Source: DASUFP01 sp036274495 (GTDB lineage: Bacteria > Bacteroidota > Bacteroidia > AKYH767-A > OLB10). From it: DNA of 41,727 nucleotides. The notes beneath the pieces are model-generated. The model saw nothing but the letters and a program-made list of their open reading frames with translations. It was not told the DNA's origin and searched no databases. The position numbers were made by a program, and so were the translations under genes. Each line of letters starts with the position of its first letter. Positions within the stretch are counted from its first letter, which is position 1. The stretch spans positions 1-41,727 of the forward strand of contig DASUFP010000122.1 of the NCBI GenBank assembly GCA_036274495.1, given 5' to 3'. Positions 16,642 through 24,862 of this stretch are shown here, one piece after another.

Positions 16642-19028
16642 ATTGCAGTTTGTTTTATGGTTACTTCGGTGGTTTCTGATTGATGTATATTTTGGATTCC
16701 CTTAAACAATGCATCCGGGGTAAACGATATGCTATTGATTCCTGCATTAACCAGTATGGCGGCAAAATCAGCATAATCACTCGGGGCCTGTCCGCATAAC
16801 CCTATTGGTTTATTTAATTGTGTGGCTTTACGAATGGCGGTGGTGATGAGTTCCAGCACTGCCGGATCTCTCTCATTAAACAAGCTGCTGATAGTTGCAG
16901 CGTCCCGGTCAATACCAAGTGTTAACTGTGTAAGGTCGTTTGACCCGATCGAAAACCCATCAAATACTTGCGCAAAATCTTCTAATCGTAAAACATTTGA
17001 AGGAATTTCTACCATGCAGTATATTTCCAAACCGTTTATTCCTCTGCTCAGTCCGTATGCCGCCATCAGGTTAACCACCTTTTCACCCTCTTCAGGAGTT
17101 CTGCAGAATGGTATCATAACTTTTACATTGGTCAGTCCCATTGTATCTCTCACCTTTGCAATGGCTTCACATTCGAGTCTGAATCCCTCTTTGTACGCAG
17201 GGTGATAATACCTGGAGGCTCCCCTGAAACCTATCATCGGATTTTCTTCAGCAATTTCAAATTGTGATCCGCCTGCAAGCGAAGCGTACTCGTTCGATTT
17301 AAAGTCACTCATTCTCACAATTACCTCCCGGGGATAAAATGCCGCGGCGACAGTGGCGATTGATCCGGCAAGGGTATCAACAAAAAAAGATGTTTTTGAT
17401 CTGCTGTTCTTGGTTATCTTGTTGATGGCATTCTTTTCGGGTCCGTCGGGAAGTTTATCAAAATGCACCAGTGCCATAGGATGAATGCCGATACTGTTTG
17501 TGATGATAAATTCCATACGCAGCAATCCTACTCCTTTGCCGGGATAAGCTGAAAGTTCAAAGGCGCGGTCAGGATTGGCAAGAATCAATAACGGATCTGT
17601 TTTGGTTGCAGGAACACTTTCTGATGGAATCGTTTTAGTCTCCCACTCAGATTTTCCATCATAAACAAATCCGGTTCCTGCCGCTGAGCAATCAAGTGTT
17701 ATTTCAGTTCCGTCAACTATTACCCCGGTGGCATTGCCTGTTCCCACAAGTGCCGGAATACCCAATTCGCGTGCGACAATTGAGGCATGACTTGTACGGC
17801 CTCCCTTATTGGTGACAATGCCGACTGCTTTTTTCAGCATCACATTCCAGTCGGGGTTTGTGTTGTCGGCAACTAAAATAGCCCCCTCCTCAACCTTATC
17901 AATATCGTCGAGAGAATGAACAATGGAAGCGCGTCCCGAAATAATTTTAGTTCCCACTGCTTTTCCGGAACAGAGTACCTTTCCATGCTTTTTTATTTGA
18001 AACAGGTGAACATTGGAGTCGGTTATTCTGCTTTTCACCGTTTCGGGTCTTGCCTGAACAATCCATATCTTATTTGTAATTCCGTCTTTTGCCCATTCAA
18101 TATCCATGGGTTTATTGTAGTGTTGTTCAATTGCAACACACCATTTTGCCAGCTGTATAAGTTCGTCATCACCCAGCACCTGCAGTGCCTGTTTATCGGG
18201 AGCTGTTGCTGTGTTAACGGTATCTCTTCCTCCGGTACCATACGTCATTGTAAATTCCTTTTTACCGGTTTTCTTTTGGAGTACAGGATATTTGTTTGCT
18301 GAAAGTGTCGGTTTAAAAATTAAAAATTCATCCGGGGTAACCGCTCCCTGAACAACATTTTCGCCAAGTCCCCATGCTCCTGTTATATATACTACATTTC
18401 TGAATCCTGATTCCGGATCAATTGTAAATGCAACTCCGGCGCTGCCGAGGTCACTGCGCACCATCAGTTGTACGCCAACGGATAAGGCAACTTTTAAATG
18501 ATCAAAGCCATGATCGATGCGGTATTTGATGGCCCTGTCGTTAAAGAGCGACACATAACACTTTTTGCAACTGGATAACAGCTCTTCTTCATCAGCCACA
18601 TTCAGAAAAGAATCATGTTGTCCGGCAAAGCTGGCGTCGGGGAGGTCTTCGGCAGTTGCGCTGCTGCGTACGGCAACCGTTATTTGTTTATCGAACGATG
18701 CACTGAATTGGCGGTAGGCAGACCTGATGGCCTGTTCCAGCTCGGGAGGGAAAATGGCATTGCCAATCAAATCACGGATTGCTTTGCCTGTTTGTTCGAG
18801 GGTATCCAGGCTTTTGGGGTCAAGTTCAGAAAGCAGTTGAGTAATGTGAGATTGGAGGTGATTGTGCGCGATGAACATCCGGTAGCCTTCGGCGGTAACG
18901 GCAAATCCGGGCGGGACAGGGACTCCCGATGCGGATAAATTTGAAATCATCTCGCCAAGAGAGGCGTTTTTACCACCTACAAGGGGCAGGTCTTTAAGCG
19001 TGAGCCCGGAGAACGAAACAGTCAGCAT
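16638..19028 (-). CDS. ppsA: Phosphoenolpyruvate synthase (pyruvate, water dikinase)
   Basis: Converts pyruvate, ATP and water to PEP, AMP and phosphate for gluconeogenesis. From the ATG at 19028 it has 796 residues, near the family norm. In order it holds the ATP-grasp N-terminal domain (LVGGKNASLGEMI, then AVRSSATAEDLPDASFAGQ), the mobile phosphohistidine domain (GGRTSHASIVARELGIPA, His414) and the PEP-binding TIM barrel ending in GLCGQAPSD with catalytic Cys745. The frame also has an ATG nine codons upstream (19055). I prefer 19028 because family members begin about there and because GACTTTTG, one mismatch from the -7 consensus, lies 5 nt before it. The SDR gene follows with a 4-nt overlap. 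Confidence 0.95.
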   Translation of the reverse strand: MLTVSFSGLTLKDLPLVGGKNASLGEMISNLSASGVPVPPGFAVTAEGYRMFIAHNHLQSHITQLLSELDPKSLDTLEQTGKAIRDLIGNAIFPPELEQAIRSAYRQFSASFDKQITVAVRSSATAEDLPDASFAGQHDSFLNVADEEELLSSCKKCYVSLFNDRAIKYRIDHGFDHLKVALSVGVQLMVRSDLGSAGVAFTIDPESGFRNVVYITGAWGLGENVVQGAVTPDEFLIFKPTLSANKYPVLQKKTGKKEFTMTYGTGGRDTVNTATAPDKQALQVLGDDELIQLAKWCVAIEQHYNKPMDIEWAKDGITNKIWIVQARPETVKSRITDSNVHLFQIKKHGKVLCSGKAVGTKIISGRASIVHSLDDIDKVEEGAILVADNTNPDWNVMLKKAVGIVTNKGGRTSHASIVARELGIPALVGTGNATGVIVDGTEITLDCSAAGTGFVYDGKSEWETKTIPSESVPATKTDPLLILANPDRAFELSAYPGKGVGLLRMEFIITNSIGIHPMALVHFDKLPDGPEKNAINKITKNSRSKTSFFVDTLAGSIATVAAAFYPREVIVRMSDFKSNEYASLAGGSQFEIAEENPMIGFRGASRYYHPAYKEGFRLECEAIAKVRDTMGLTNVKVMIPFCRTPEEGEKVVNLMAAYGLSRGINGLEIYCMVEIPSNVLRLEDFAQVFDGFSIGSNDLTQLTLGIDRDAATISSLFNERDPAVLELITTAIRKATQLNKPIGLCGQAPSDYADFAAILVNAGINSISFTPDALFKGIQNIHQSETTEVTIKQTAI

Positions 19029-19130
19029 AACGGCAAAAGTCGCAACATTCCCCATGAACCGGCATGATGAAAGTCAGCAATCAGGAAAGAGAAGAAAGGA
19101 GCTGTTTATGAGAGCCTTAAAAGCTGAAAA

Positions 19131-20147
19131 TCACTCGCCTTTGAATTGCTCCAGGAAACGGAGGTCGTTTTCAAAATACAGCCGGAGATCTTTGATGGCA
19201 TAACGGAGCATGGCTATGCGTTCAATACCCATTCCGAATGCAAAACCGGAATATACATTGGAATCGATGCCGCAATTTTCAAGCACGGCAGGGTCTACCA
19301 TTCCGCATCCCATAATTTCGAGCCAGCCGGTATATTTGCATACGTTGCATCCTTTGCCTCCGCAAATATTACAGGAGACATCCATTTCGGCCGAAGGTTC
19401 CGTGAAAGGAAAATAGGAGGGGCGCAGTCTGATTTCACTTGATGCTCCGAACATTTCTCTGGCAAAATAGAGGAGCGTTTGTTTTAGATCGGCAAAAGAA
19501 ACCCCTTTGTCGATGTAGAGTCCTTCCACCTGATGAAATAAACAATGTGCTCTTGCAGATATGGCTTCGTTCCGGTACACTCTCCCGGGAGCCACAATTC
19601 GGATAGGTGGTTGCTGCGACTGCATAATCCGGACCTGAACCGAAGAGGTATGAGTCCGCAGTGCCATTCCTCTGTCGTCGTCGAGGAAAAAAGTATCCTG
19701 CATATCACGGGCAGGGTGTTCGGGAGGAAAGTTTAAGGCGGTAAAGTTGTGCCAGTCATCTTCTATCTCCGGACCTTCGGCAACCACATAACCGATACGG
19801 TTAAAAATTTCGATAATACGGTTTCTGACTATGGAAACGGGGTGCCTGGTGCCGGTTGAGTAGGGTTCCGATGGCAGCGTAAGATCCATATCGTCCGTTG
19901 CCGTATCAGGAGAGTCTTCCAGCAGATCGCTGAAATCTTTCAGCTTGGTTTCCGCTTTTACTTTAAGCTCGTTTACCTTTTGCCCGAATGCTTTGCGCTG
20001 TTCAGGGGCAATTGTTTTCATTTCGGCGAATAGTGTTGCCAGCACCCCTTTTTTGCTCAAAAATTTGATGCGGAACATTTCAAGTGACTCTTTGGTCTTT
20101 TCCTGAAAGGCTTCTACTTCCAGTATCAGTGCATCTATGTCAGCCAT
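19131..20147 (-). CDS. pheS: Phenylalanine-tRNA ligase alpha subunit
   Basis: Class II aminoacyl-tRNA synthetase subunit that charges tRNA-Phe together with PheT. From the ATG at 20147 it has 338 residues, a normal PheS length. The N-terminal coiled-coil arm (about 1-95) is rich in Lys/Glu. The catalytic domain has HPVSIVRNRIIEIFNRIGY, motif 2 around GRVYRNEAISARAHCLFHQVEGLYID (shown here only by its position near residue 190) and motif 3 GFAFGMGIERIAMLRY. A CxxC-x4-CxxC knot (CNICGGKGCNVC) sits between them, which I recall from other PheS proteins. A TTG five codons upstream was rejected. pheT is not adjacent. A tRNA-Phe gene occurs elsewhere in the window. Confidence 0.97.
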   Translation of the reverse strand: MADIDALILEVEAFQEKTKESLEMFRIKFLSKKGVLATLFAEMKTIAPEQRKAFGQKVNELKVKAETKLKDFSDLLEDSPDTATDDMDLTLPSEPYSTGTRHPVSIVRNRIIEIFNRIGYVVAEGPEIEDDWHNFTALNFPPEHPARDMQDTFFLDDDRGMALRTHTSSVQVRIMQSQQPPIRIVAPGRVYRNEAISARAHCLFHQVEGLYIDKGVSFADLKQTLLYFAREMFGASSEIRLRPSYFPFTEPSAEMDVSCNICGGKGCNVCKYTGWLEIMGCGMVDPAVLENCGIDSNVYSGFAFGMGIERIAMLRYAIKDLRLYFENDLRFLEQFKGE

Positions 20148-20255
20148 AAAGGTATCGGGCAAAAATCGGAGATTCCGGGCAAGCGAACTGCATTGTCCCG
20201 GAATCCCTCAGTATAAAAATTTTATCAGGAGTTAATCTGCCTTTTATGCAGGGAG

Positions 20256-20936
20256 TTATTGAATCACTTTCACTTCCATTTTCACATCTTCAACCGGACG
20301 ATCGCCGGGTCCTGTTTTTACGGCAGCAATTTTATCAAGCACATCAAGGCCTTCAATCACTTCGCCAAAAACAGTGTATTTGCGATCCAGAAAAGGAGTG
20401 CCGCCAATGGTCATATAGGCTTCTCTCTGTTCAGGGCTGAAGGTGTAACCTAACCGGCTTTCAATCATTTTTAATTCCTCTTCGCCATACACTTTTCCCT
20501 GTACCACATAAAACTGACAACCGCTTGAAGCCATTTCGGGATTTTCGGTACGTGCTGCAGCCAACGCGCCTTTTTTGTGGTATAACTTTTCGTTGAATTC
20601 AGCAGGAATAGTATACCCTACGTCACCATTGCCAAGCATAACGCCGGGTGCTGCATTTTTAGAATTCGGATCGCCCCCCTGAATCATAAATCCGTTTATC
20701 ACACGGTGAAACAGCGTTCCATTGTAAAATCCTTCCGAAGCGAGCTTAATAAAATTATCGCGGTGCTGAGGCGTTTCATTATACAGCCGGATTTTAATAG
20801 TGCCGTAACTGGTGGTAATTTCAACAATCTTGTCAGGAGCCGGTGTCATAGCTGTGGCAGCAGCAGGTTTACCGGTTTGGGCAGTTGCAATTCCTGCAAG
20901 TAACATAAATGCAAGGGAAGCGAGTGTTGTTTTCAT
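20256..20936 (-). CDS. Exported cyclophilin-type peptidyl-prolyl cis-trans isomerase
   Basis: A periplasmic protein-folding catalyst of 226 residues. The signal peptide (MKTTLASLAFMLLAGIATAQ) is followed by a cyclophilin domain (about 40-226) carrying FHRVINGFMIQGGD, the GYTIPAEF loop, LAAARTENPEMASSGCQFYV and the FGEVIEGLDVLDKI end. The active-site Arg (FHR) and Gln (QGGD and QFY) are present. A short insertion (VYGEEELKMIESRLGYTF) extends the middle, as in other Bacteroidota cyclophilins. It lies 108 nt upstream of pheS on the same strand. The best -7 match before it (AACTTTTG) has one mismatch. Confidence 0.93.
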   Translation of the reverse strand: MKTTLASLAFMLLAGIATAQTGKPAAATAMTPAPDKIVEITTSYGTIKIRLYNETPQHRDNFIKLASEGFYNGTLFHRVINGFMIQGGDPNSKNAAPGVMLGNGDVGYTIPAEFNEKLYHKKGALAAARTENPEMASSGCQFYVVQGKVYGEEELKMIESRLGYTFSPEQREAYMTIGGTPFLDRKYTVFGEVIEGLDVLDKIAAVKTGPGDRPVEDVKMEVKVIQ

Positions 20937-20995
20937 GATTTGTAGTGGGTGTAAGAAGGAAGAAACAAAAGTTTCATTTTAACGTAAACTTGTAA

Positions 20996-21003
20996 TACTT
21001 TTG
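20996..21003 (+). promoter_or_regulatory. -7 box before the small lipoprotein gene
   Basis: TACTTTTG is an exact TAnnTTTG match on the plus strand, 53 nt before the ATG at 21057. No clear -33 TTG stands at the expected spacing. Confidence 0.4.
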
Positions 21004-21056
21004 AAGATGCATCCTGCATCAGGGTGACATGCAATATTAGCTAAATTACAGCGAAA

Positions 21057-21425
21057 ATGAAAGCAACAGGATACCTGATAATCGTATTTGCAGCCCTCCT
21101 GGCCGGCACATCCGGAATTACTTCCTGTAAAGATAAAACAGGTCCCTGCGGAGCCGTTATTACTGTGACTGATTCACTTGGAAAGCGTATTTCGGGCGCT
21201 ACCGTCAAATTATACCCCGATTCCTCAGCCTACGGACCCGGTGCTCCGCCTGTAGATCCAACCATTATTCAAACTGCCGTCACCGATGTGGTAGGGCAGG
21301 CTTCATTCAGCTACAAACTGGAAGCGGTGCTGCTTATTGATGCCGCAAAAGGAACCAAAACAGGCCGCGATTATATCCGGCTTGAATCGGCTACAACAGT
21401 TTCGAAGACAGTTGTAATCCGCTGA
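21057..21425 (+). CDS. Small lipoprotein with a carboxypeptidase-regulatory-like (Ig-type) domain
   Basis: A 122-residue predicted lipoprotein. The hydrophobic signal ends in the lipobox ITSC with Cys24 as the lipidation site. The mature part (AVITVTDSLGKRISGATVKLY...TDVVGQASFSYK...TTVSKTVVIR) has the pattern of a single beta-sandwich of the carboxypeptidase regulatory-like or transthyretin-like type. In such domains a modification of surface binding is usual, but no function can be named. It is convergent with the next gene with only 3 nt between the stops, both of which sit in the palindrome CTGATTATCAG. Confidence 0.8.
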   Translation: MKATGYLIIVFAALLAGTSGITSCKDKTGPCGAVITVTDSLGKRISGATVKLYPDSSAYGPGAPPVDPTIIQTAVTDVVGQASFSYKLEAVLLIDAAKGTKTGRDYIRLESATTVSKTVVIR

Positions 21426-21428
21426 TTA

Positions 21429-21776
21429 TCAGTAGTAATCTTTAAAGTATTCGAGAATTGCCTGTTTGAGCAGTAAATCCTGCTCCTTAAGCGTGAGCGC
21501 GGGTAATTTCGACAATTGTTTCCAGTGCGGCCAGCCCTGATCATCGGAACCATCTAATGCATAATATCCATAAATGCTTAATAACCTGCATGTTGCAATG
21601 TGCATCAGATCCTGTTTTTCGTCTTTGCTGAAGTCACGGTGGCCCTGACCCAATTCCTGAATGCCTATCAGAAACAGGATTCCCTGCACATCGGGGTCAA
21701 CACCAAATTCGGTTGAAATACGTTCAGTGAGCTCGTTCCAGCTCGATCGCAGTAATTCGAAACTTTTTAAGTCCAT
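21429..21776 (-). CDS. Conserved hypothetical protein
   Basis: A 115-residue soluble, probably helical protein from the ATG at 21776 (MDLKSFELLRSSWNELTERI). A frame extension to an ATG at 21818 exists, but a perfect -7 box (21785-21792) lies in between, so I take the shorter form. There is no signal peptide or membrane segment. The conserved-looking features are the GVDPDVQGILFLIGIQELGQG centre and an aromatic tail, YFKDYY. I do not recognise a domain. It is divergent from the VWA gene. Confidence 0.7.
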   Translation of the reverse strand: MDLKSFELLRSSWNELTERISTEFGVDPDVQGILFLIGIQELGQGHRDFSKDEKQDLMHIATCRLLSIYGYYALDGSDDQGWPHWKQLSKLPALTLKEQDLLLKQAILEYFKDYY

Positions 21777-21784
21777 ATTGTTAA

Positions 21785-21792
21785 CAAAAATA
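21785..21792 (-). promoter_or_regulatory. -7 box of the conserved hypothetical gene
   Basis: TATTTTTG on the minus strand exactly matches TAnnTTTG and ends 8 nt before the ATG at 21776, predicting a very short leader. No -33 TTG is apparent. Confidence 0.42.
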
Positions 21793-21825
21793 GGCACATC
21801 CGTCAGGTGGTGCGGCATGTCGTAT

Positions 21826-21833
21826 TAATTTTG
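21826..21833 (+). promoter_or_regulatory. -7 box of the VWA gene
   Basis: TAATTTTG exactly matches TAnnTTTG and lies 40 nt before the ATG at 21874. It is back to back with the box of the divergent gene, 33 nt apart. Confidence 0.4.
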
Positions 21834-21873
21834 TAAGCAACCGGTGTTGGCCGGAGGAAGAAGCACAGGAAAG

Positions 21874-23064
21874 ATGATCCCCCGAAAAGTGATATTCAGC
21901 AAATTATGGAAAACGGTATTGTTTTCCTGTATTCTTTTGTTTTTTTCGGTGAATGCCGGTGTAACATCGCGCAGCAGAGGTTCTATTGATCTGGTTTTTT
22001 GTATCGATTTAAGTGCAAGTACCAACGGACTGATAGATGATGTGAGGGAAAAAATCTGGGACATTGTAAACCAGGTAGGCGCTTACCGTCCGTCTCCCTC
22101 TTTCCGGATAGGTGTAATAGGATTTGCAAGACCCAGTTTTGGTGAAGAGAATGCTTATGTTAAAATTCTGTTTCCTCTTTCGGATGATTACGATGCACTT
22201 GAGAATGAATTGTACAAGCTGAAACCCATGGTTGAGAAAGGCGACCAGTATGTTGGGGAGGCGCTGAAAGTTGCAGTAAAGAAAATGGATTGGGTTACCG
22301 ACCCCGATGCCATGCGGGTAATTTGCATTGCCGGTAACGGATTGGTGACAACGGGAAACAGCGAATCGTTCAGAAATGCATGTGATGAGGCGGTAAAGCG
22401 CGATATTGTCATTAATACGATGTACTGCAGAACAAGAAACAATGCAGAAAGGGATTTGCCCGGATGGATGGAAATAGCCCGCATTACAGGCGGTCAACAA
22501 TTTGATATCAAAATACACAAGCGCACACCGCTAGTGCTGACCTCCCCTGATCCTGCACGTTTGAAAGTGCTGGCTTCAAACCTAAACAATACCTATATAT
22601 TCTACGGAAAAAACGGTGCATTCAGGTACCGGATGATGGTAGCTAACGATAAGCGCGCATACGATGCAAGCATGATGAGTTTTGAATCGAGGCTCTATCA
22701 TAAAATTTCCGATCGGTTTCAGTTTCATCAGCAGGGATGGGACGTGATCGATTACATCAAAATTTCCAATTCCGATCTGGAAGAAAACTTCAGCATGGAA
22801 GAGATGAACGATTCGCTGAAGTTTAAAACACCCGCTTATGTCCGTGAGCTTGCAGTGCGGCTCAAGCAGGACCGGAACAGAATCATTAGTGAATTGCGGA
22901 AGCATTTGCCATACGACAGACTGAACACGATCAATAAAAAACTGGAAGATTCCGATCTTGATAAATCTGACGCCTTTGAGCGTACCACTATGCAAGCGCT
23001 TAATAAAACTGCGATTGCCAAGGGATTTGTACCTGCCTCTGCAGGACAGGATAACCTGTATTGA
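21874..23064 (+). CDS. Exported von Willebrand factor type A domain protein
   Basis: A 396-residue protein with an N-terminal signal or anchor (about 12-29) and a VWA domain (about 37-220). The metal-site (MIDAS) signature is D45-L-S-A-S49, and the domain goes on with FRIGVIGFARPSFG and DAMRVICIAGNG in place of the usual Thr/Asp segment. The C-terminal 170 residues are mostly charged and helical, with no domain I know. The ATG at 21874 was chosen over a GTG ten codons upstream because a purine-rich AGGAAAG precedes it and because the signal peptide then starts normally. A cvpA-like gene follows 9 nt downstream, suggesting an operon. A role in protein-protein contact in the periplasm or at the surface is inferred from the family only. 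Confidence 0.85.
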   Translation: MIPRKVIFSKLWKTVLFSCILLFFSVNAGVTSRSRGSIDLVFCIDLSASTNGLIDDVREKIWDIVNQVGAYRPSPSFRIGVIGFARPSFGEENAYVKILFPLSDDYDALENELYKLKPMVEKGDQYVGEALKVAVKKMDWVTDPDAMRVICIAGNGLVTTGNSESFRNACDEAVKRDIVINTMYCRTRNNAERDLPGWMEIARITGGQQFDIKIHKRTPLVLTSPDPARLKVLASNLNNTYIFYGKNGAFRYRMMVANDKRAYDASMMSFESRLYHKISDRFQFHQQGWDVIDYIKISNSDLEENFSMEEMNDSLKFKTPAYVRELAVRLKQDRNRIISELRKHLPYDRLNTINKKLEDSDLDKSDAFERTTMQALNKTAIAKGFVPASAGQDNLY

Positions 23065-23073
23065 TATTTTTTG

Positions 23074-23586
23074 ATGAATGTCCTTGATTTGATCATTGCA
23101 GTTCCACTTCTTTACGGAGCGTGGAAAGGTTTTTCGAAAGGATTGATATTTGAAGTAGCAATGATTGCCGGTCTGGTAGCCGGAATTTATCTCGCATTTA
23201 AATTTTCTGATATAGCTTACGGCTGGATGAAACCACTGATTGACGGAGATGAACGTTTACTGCACATTATCTCCTTTTTTGTGGTCATTGCTGTAATCCT
23301 GCTTGTCTTTATATTTTATGCCCGGCTTATGGAGGCGGTCCTGAGCGTTACCTCGCTCAATATTTTTAACAAGATTGCAGGAGCGCTGTTGGGGCTGATT
23401 AAACTTGCACTTGCCGTGAGTGTAATTTTTTGGCTGATAAAGCCTTTTGAAAAACATATGAATCTTATACCGGCCGAAACCCGAAATGGGTCGGTGCTGT
23501 ATGGTCCGGTGCTCAAGTTGTCGACGTTTTTAGCGCCGGCAATTAAGGATGTCAAGGATGTGCTGAATGAGAAACTGAACGGCTGA
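23074..23586 (+). CDS. CvpA family membrane protein
   Basis: A 170-residue inner-membrane protein of the CvpA (colicin V production) family, with four predicted helices. The start MNVLDLIIAVPLLYGAWKGF and the later IAGALLGLIKLALAVSVIFWLI are typical of the family. Its biochemical role is unsettled. In Proteobacteria it has been linked to envelope stress and to colicin V secretion. The ATG at 23074 is preferred over the TTG immediately before it. It lies 9 nt after the VWA gene. The stop is 2 nt from that of the convergent pgk. Confidence 0.88.
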   Translation: MNVLDLIIAVPLLYGAWKGFSKGLIFEVAMIAGLVAGIYLAFKFSDIAYGWMKPLIDGDERLLHIISFFVVIAVILLVFIFYARLMEAVLSVTSLNIFNKIAGALLGLIKLALAVSVIFWLIKPFEKHMNLIPAETRNGSVLYGPVLKLSTFLAPAIKDVKDVLNEKLNG

Positions 23587-23597
23587 TGTTAATCAGC
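23582..23597. terminator. Small hairpin spanning the convergent stops of cvpA-like gene and pgk
   Basis: GCTGAT, a GTTA loop and ATCAGC form a 6-bp stem. It contains both stop codons (TGA on plus, TAA on minus). There is no T-tract, so it could be a weak two-way terminator or chance pairing of TGA with TCA. Confidence 0.3.
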
Positions 23598-24785
23598 AAG
23601 CAGCATTTCGACGCCGGGTAATTTTTTCCCTTCAATGTATTCGAGCAGTGCTCCTCCGCCTGTTGAAACGTAAGATACTGCATTGCTGTAACCATATTTG
23701 TTTACCGCAGCAGCAGAATCGCCTCCACCTATAAGCGAGAAGGCACCGGAGGTAGTTGCTTTGGCAACCGCAGCTGCAATTTCCTTTGTTCCGTTTTCGA
23801 AATGCGACATTTCAAATACACCCATCGGGCCATTCCAAAGTATGGTTTTTGAATGGAGGATTACATCCGTAAATGCAGCAATGGCCTTAGGTCCTATATC
23901 AAGTCCCATCCATCCGTCAGGAATCTCTCCCGATAACACAACTTTGTAATCGGCTTCATTGGAAAATACGTTTGCAATTACAGAGTCGACAGGAAGATGG
24001 ATGTGTACGTTTTTTGATTTCGCCTTCTCAATAATGTCTGTCGCGAGATCGAGTTTGTCTTCTTCGCATAGTGACGACCCGGTAGTTCCGCCCATGGCCC
24101 TGAAGAATGTGTAAGCCATTCCTCCTCCGATAATGAGATGATCTACTTTTTCGAGCAGTTGTTCTATTATCAGTATTTTATCAGAGACCTTGGCGCCGCC
24201 GGTAATAGCGGTAAACGGATGTTGTGCGCTGCCAAGTACCCTTTCGATGTGGTTGACCTCATTGGCCATTACATACCCGAAAAATTTATGACCCGGAAAA
24301 AATTCGGCAATAACAGCTGTTGAAGCATGACGCCGGTGTGCGGTTCCGAATGCATCGTTTACATACACATCGCCAAGTGATGCCAGTTTTTTTGCAAAGG
24401 TCTCATCACCTTTTTCTTCTTCTTTGTGAAAGCGGAGGTTTTCAAGCAACAGCACCTCTCCGTTTTGCAAACCGGCAGCAGCGTTGACCGCATCGGGTCC
24501 AATGCAATCAGCAACAAACTGAACATGTCTGCCAAGGAGTGCTTCAAGACTCCTGACTACATGCCTTAATGAATATTTATCCGCTGGTCCGTCTTTGGGC
24601 CGGCCCAGGTGCGACATCAGTATCACGGAACCTCCGTCGTTGAGTATTTTTTTTATTGTATCAATGGCAGCTCTTATGCGGGTGTCGTCGGTTACTTCAA
24701 GTGTTGCTTTATCAAGCGGTACATTAAAGTCAACACGAACCAATGCTTTTTTTCCTGAAAAATTATAATTGTCTATCGTTTTCAT
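23589..24785 (-). CDS. pgk: Phosphoglycerate kinase
   Basis: Glycolytic and gluconeogenic enzyme that interconverts 1,3-bisphosphoglycerate plus ADP and 3-phosphoglycerate plus ATP. It has 398 residues, the standard length. Family signatures are present: KKALVRVDFNVPLD at the start, SHLGRPKDG, LLLENLRFHKEEEKGD, VNDAFGTAHRRHAS, ITGGAKVSDKI, TILWNGPMGVFE and the closing SLIGGGDSAAAV...VSTGGGALLEYIEG. The gene is divergent from holB. Its -7 box ends 5 nt before the ATG. Confidence 0.98.
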   Translation of the reverse strand: MKTIDNYNFSGKKALVRVDFNVPLDKATLEVTDDTRIRAAIDTIKKILNDGGSVILMSHLGRPKDGPADKYSLRHVVRSLEALLGRHVQFVADCIGPDAVNAAAGLQNGEVLLLENLRFHKEEEKGDETFAKKLASLGDVYVNDAFGTAHRRHASTAVIAEFFPGHKFFGYVMANEVNHIERVLGSAQHPFTAITGGAKVSDKILIIEQLLEKVDHLIIGGGMAYTFFRAMGGTTGSSLCEEDKLDLATDIIEKAKSKNVHIHLPVDSVIANVFSNEADYKVVLSGEIPDGWMGLDIGPKAIAAFTDVILHSKTILWNGPMGVFEMSHFENGTKEIAAAVAKATTSGAFSLIGGGDSAAAVNKYGYSNAVSYVSTGGGALLEYIEGKKLPGVEMLLAD

Positions 24786-24790
24786 AGCTG

Positions 24791-24820
24791 CAAAGGTACG
24801 TTTTGGGCCTGTGTTCGCAA
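24791..24820 (-). promoter_or_regulatory. pgk promoter
   Basis: On the minus strand TTG (24820-24818), a 19-nt spacer and TACCTTTG (24798-24791) fit TTG-N17-23-TAnnTTTG exactly. Only 5 nt separate the box from the pgk ATG, so transcription should begin at or next to the start codon. Confidence 0.65.
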
Positions 24821-24824
24821 AGCA

Positions 24825-24853
24825 TTGCCGGTGGTTGTAAATGCCTATTTTTG
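24825..24853 (+). promoter_or_regulatory. holB-ricT-gldH promoter
   Basis: TTG (24825-24827), an 18-nt spacer and TATTTTTG (24846-24853) fit the consensus exactly. The box is 9 nt before the ATG at 24863. Its -33 element is 4 nt from that of the divergent pgk promoter. Confidence 0.65.
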
Positions 24854-24862
24854 CGACTGCAT

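Noticed and set aside
20200..20240. AT-rich near-palindrome ATAAAAATTTTAT between pheS and the cyclophilin gene as a terminator
   Set aside because: The pairing is off by one base, there is no GC-rich stem, and it is probably chance in AT-rich sequence.
21777..21818. Longer N-terminus for the 115-residue protein
   Set aside because: The extension crosses a perfect -7 box, and its residues (MPHHLTDVPIFVNN) look unlike the rest. A start at 21776 is more likely, though an unmapped upstream promoter would reopen this.
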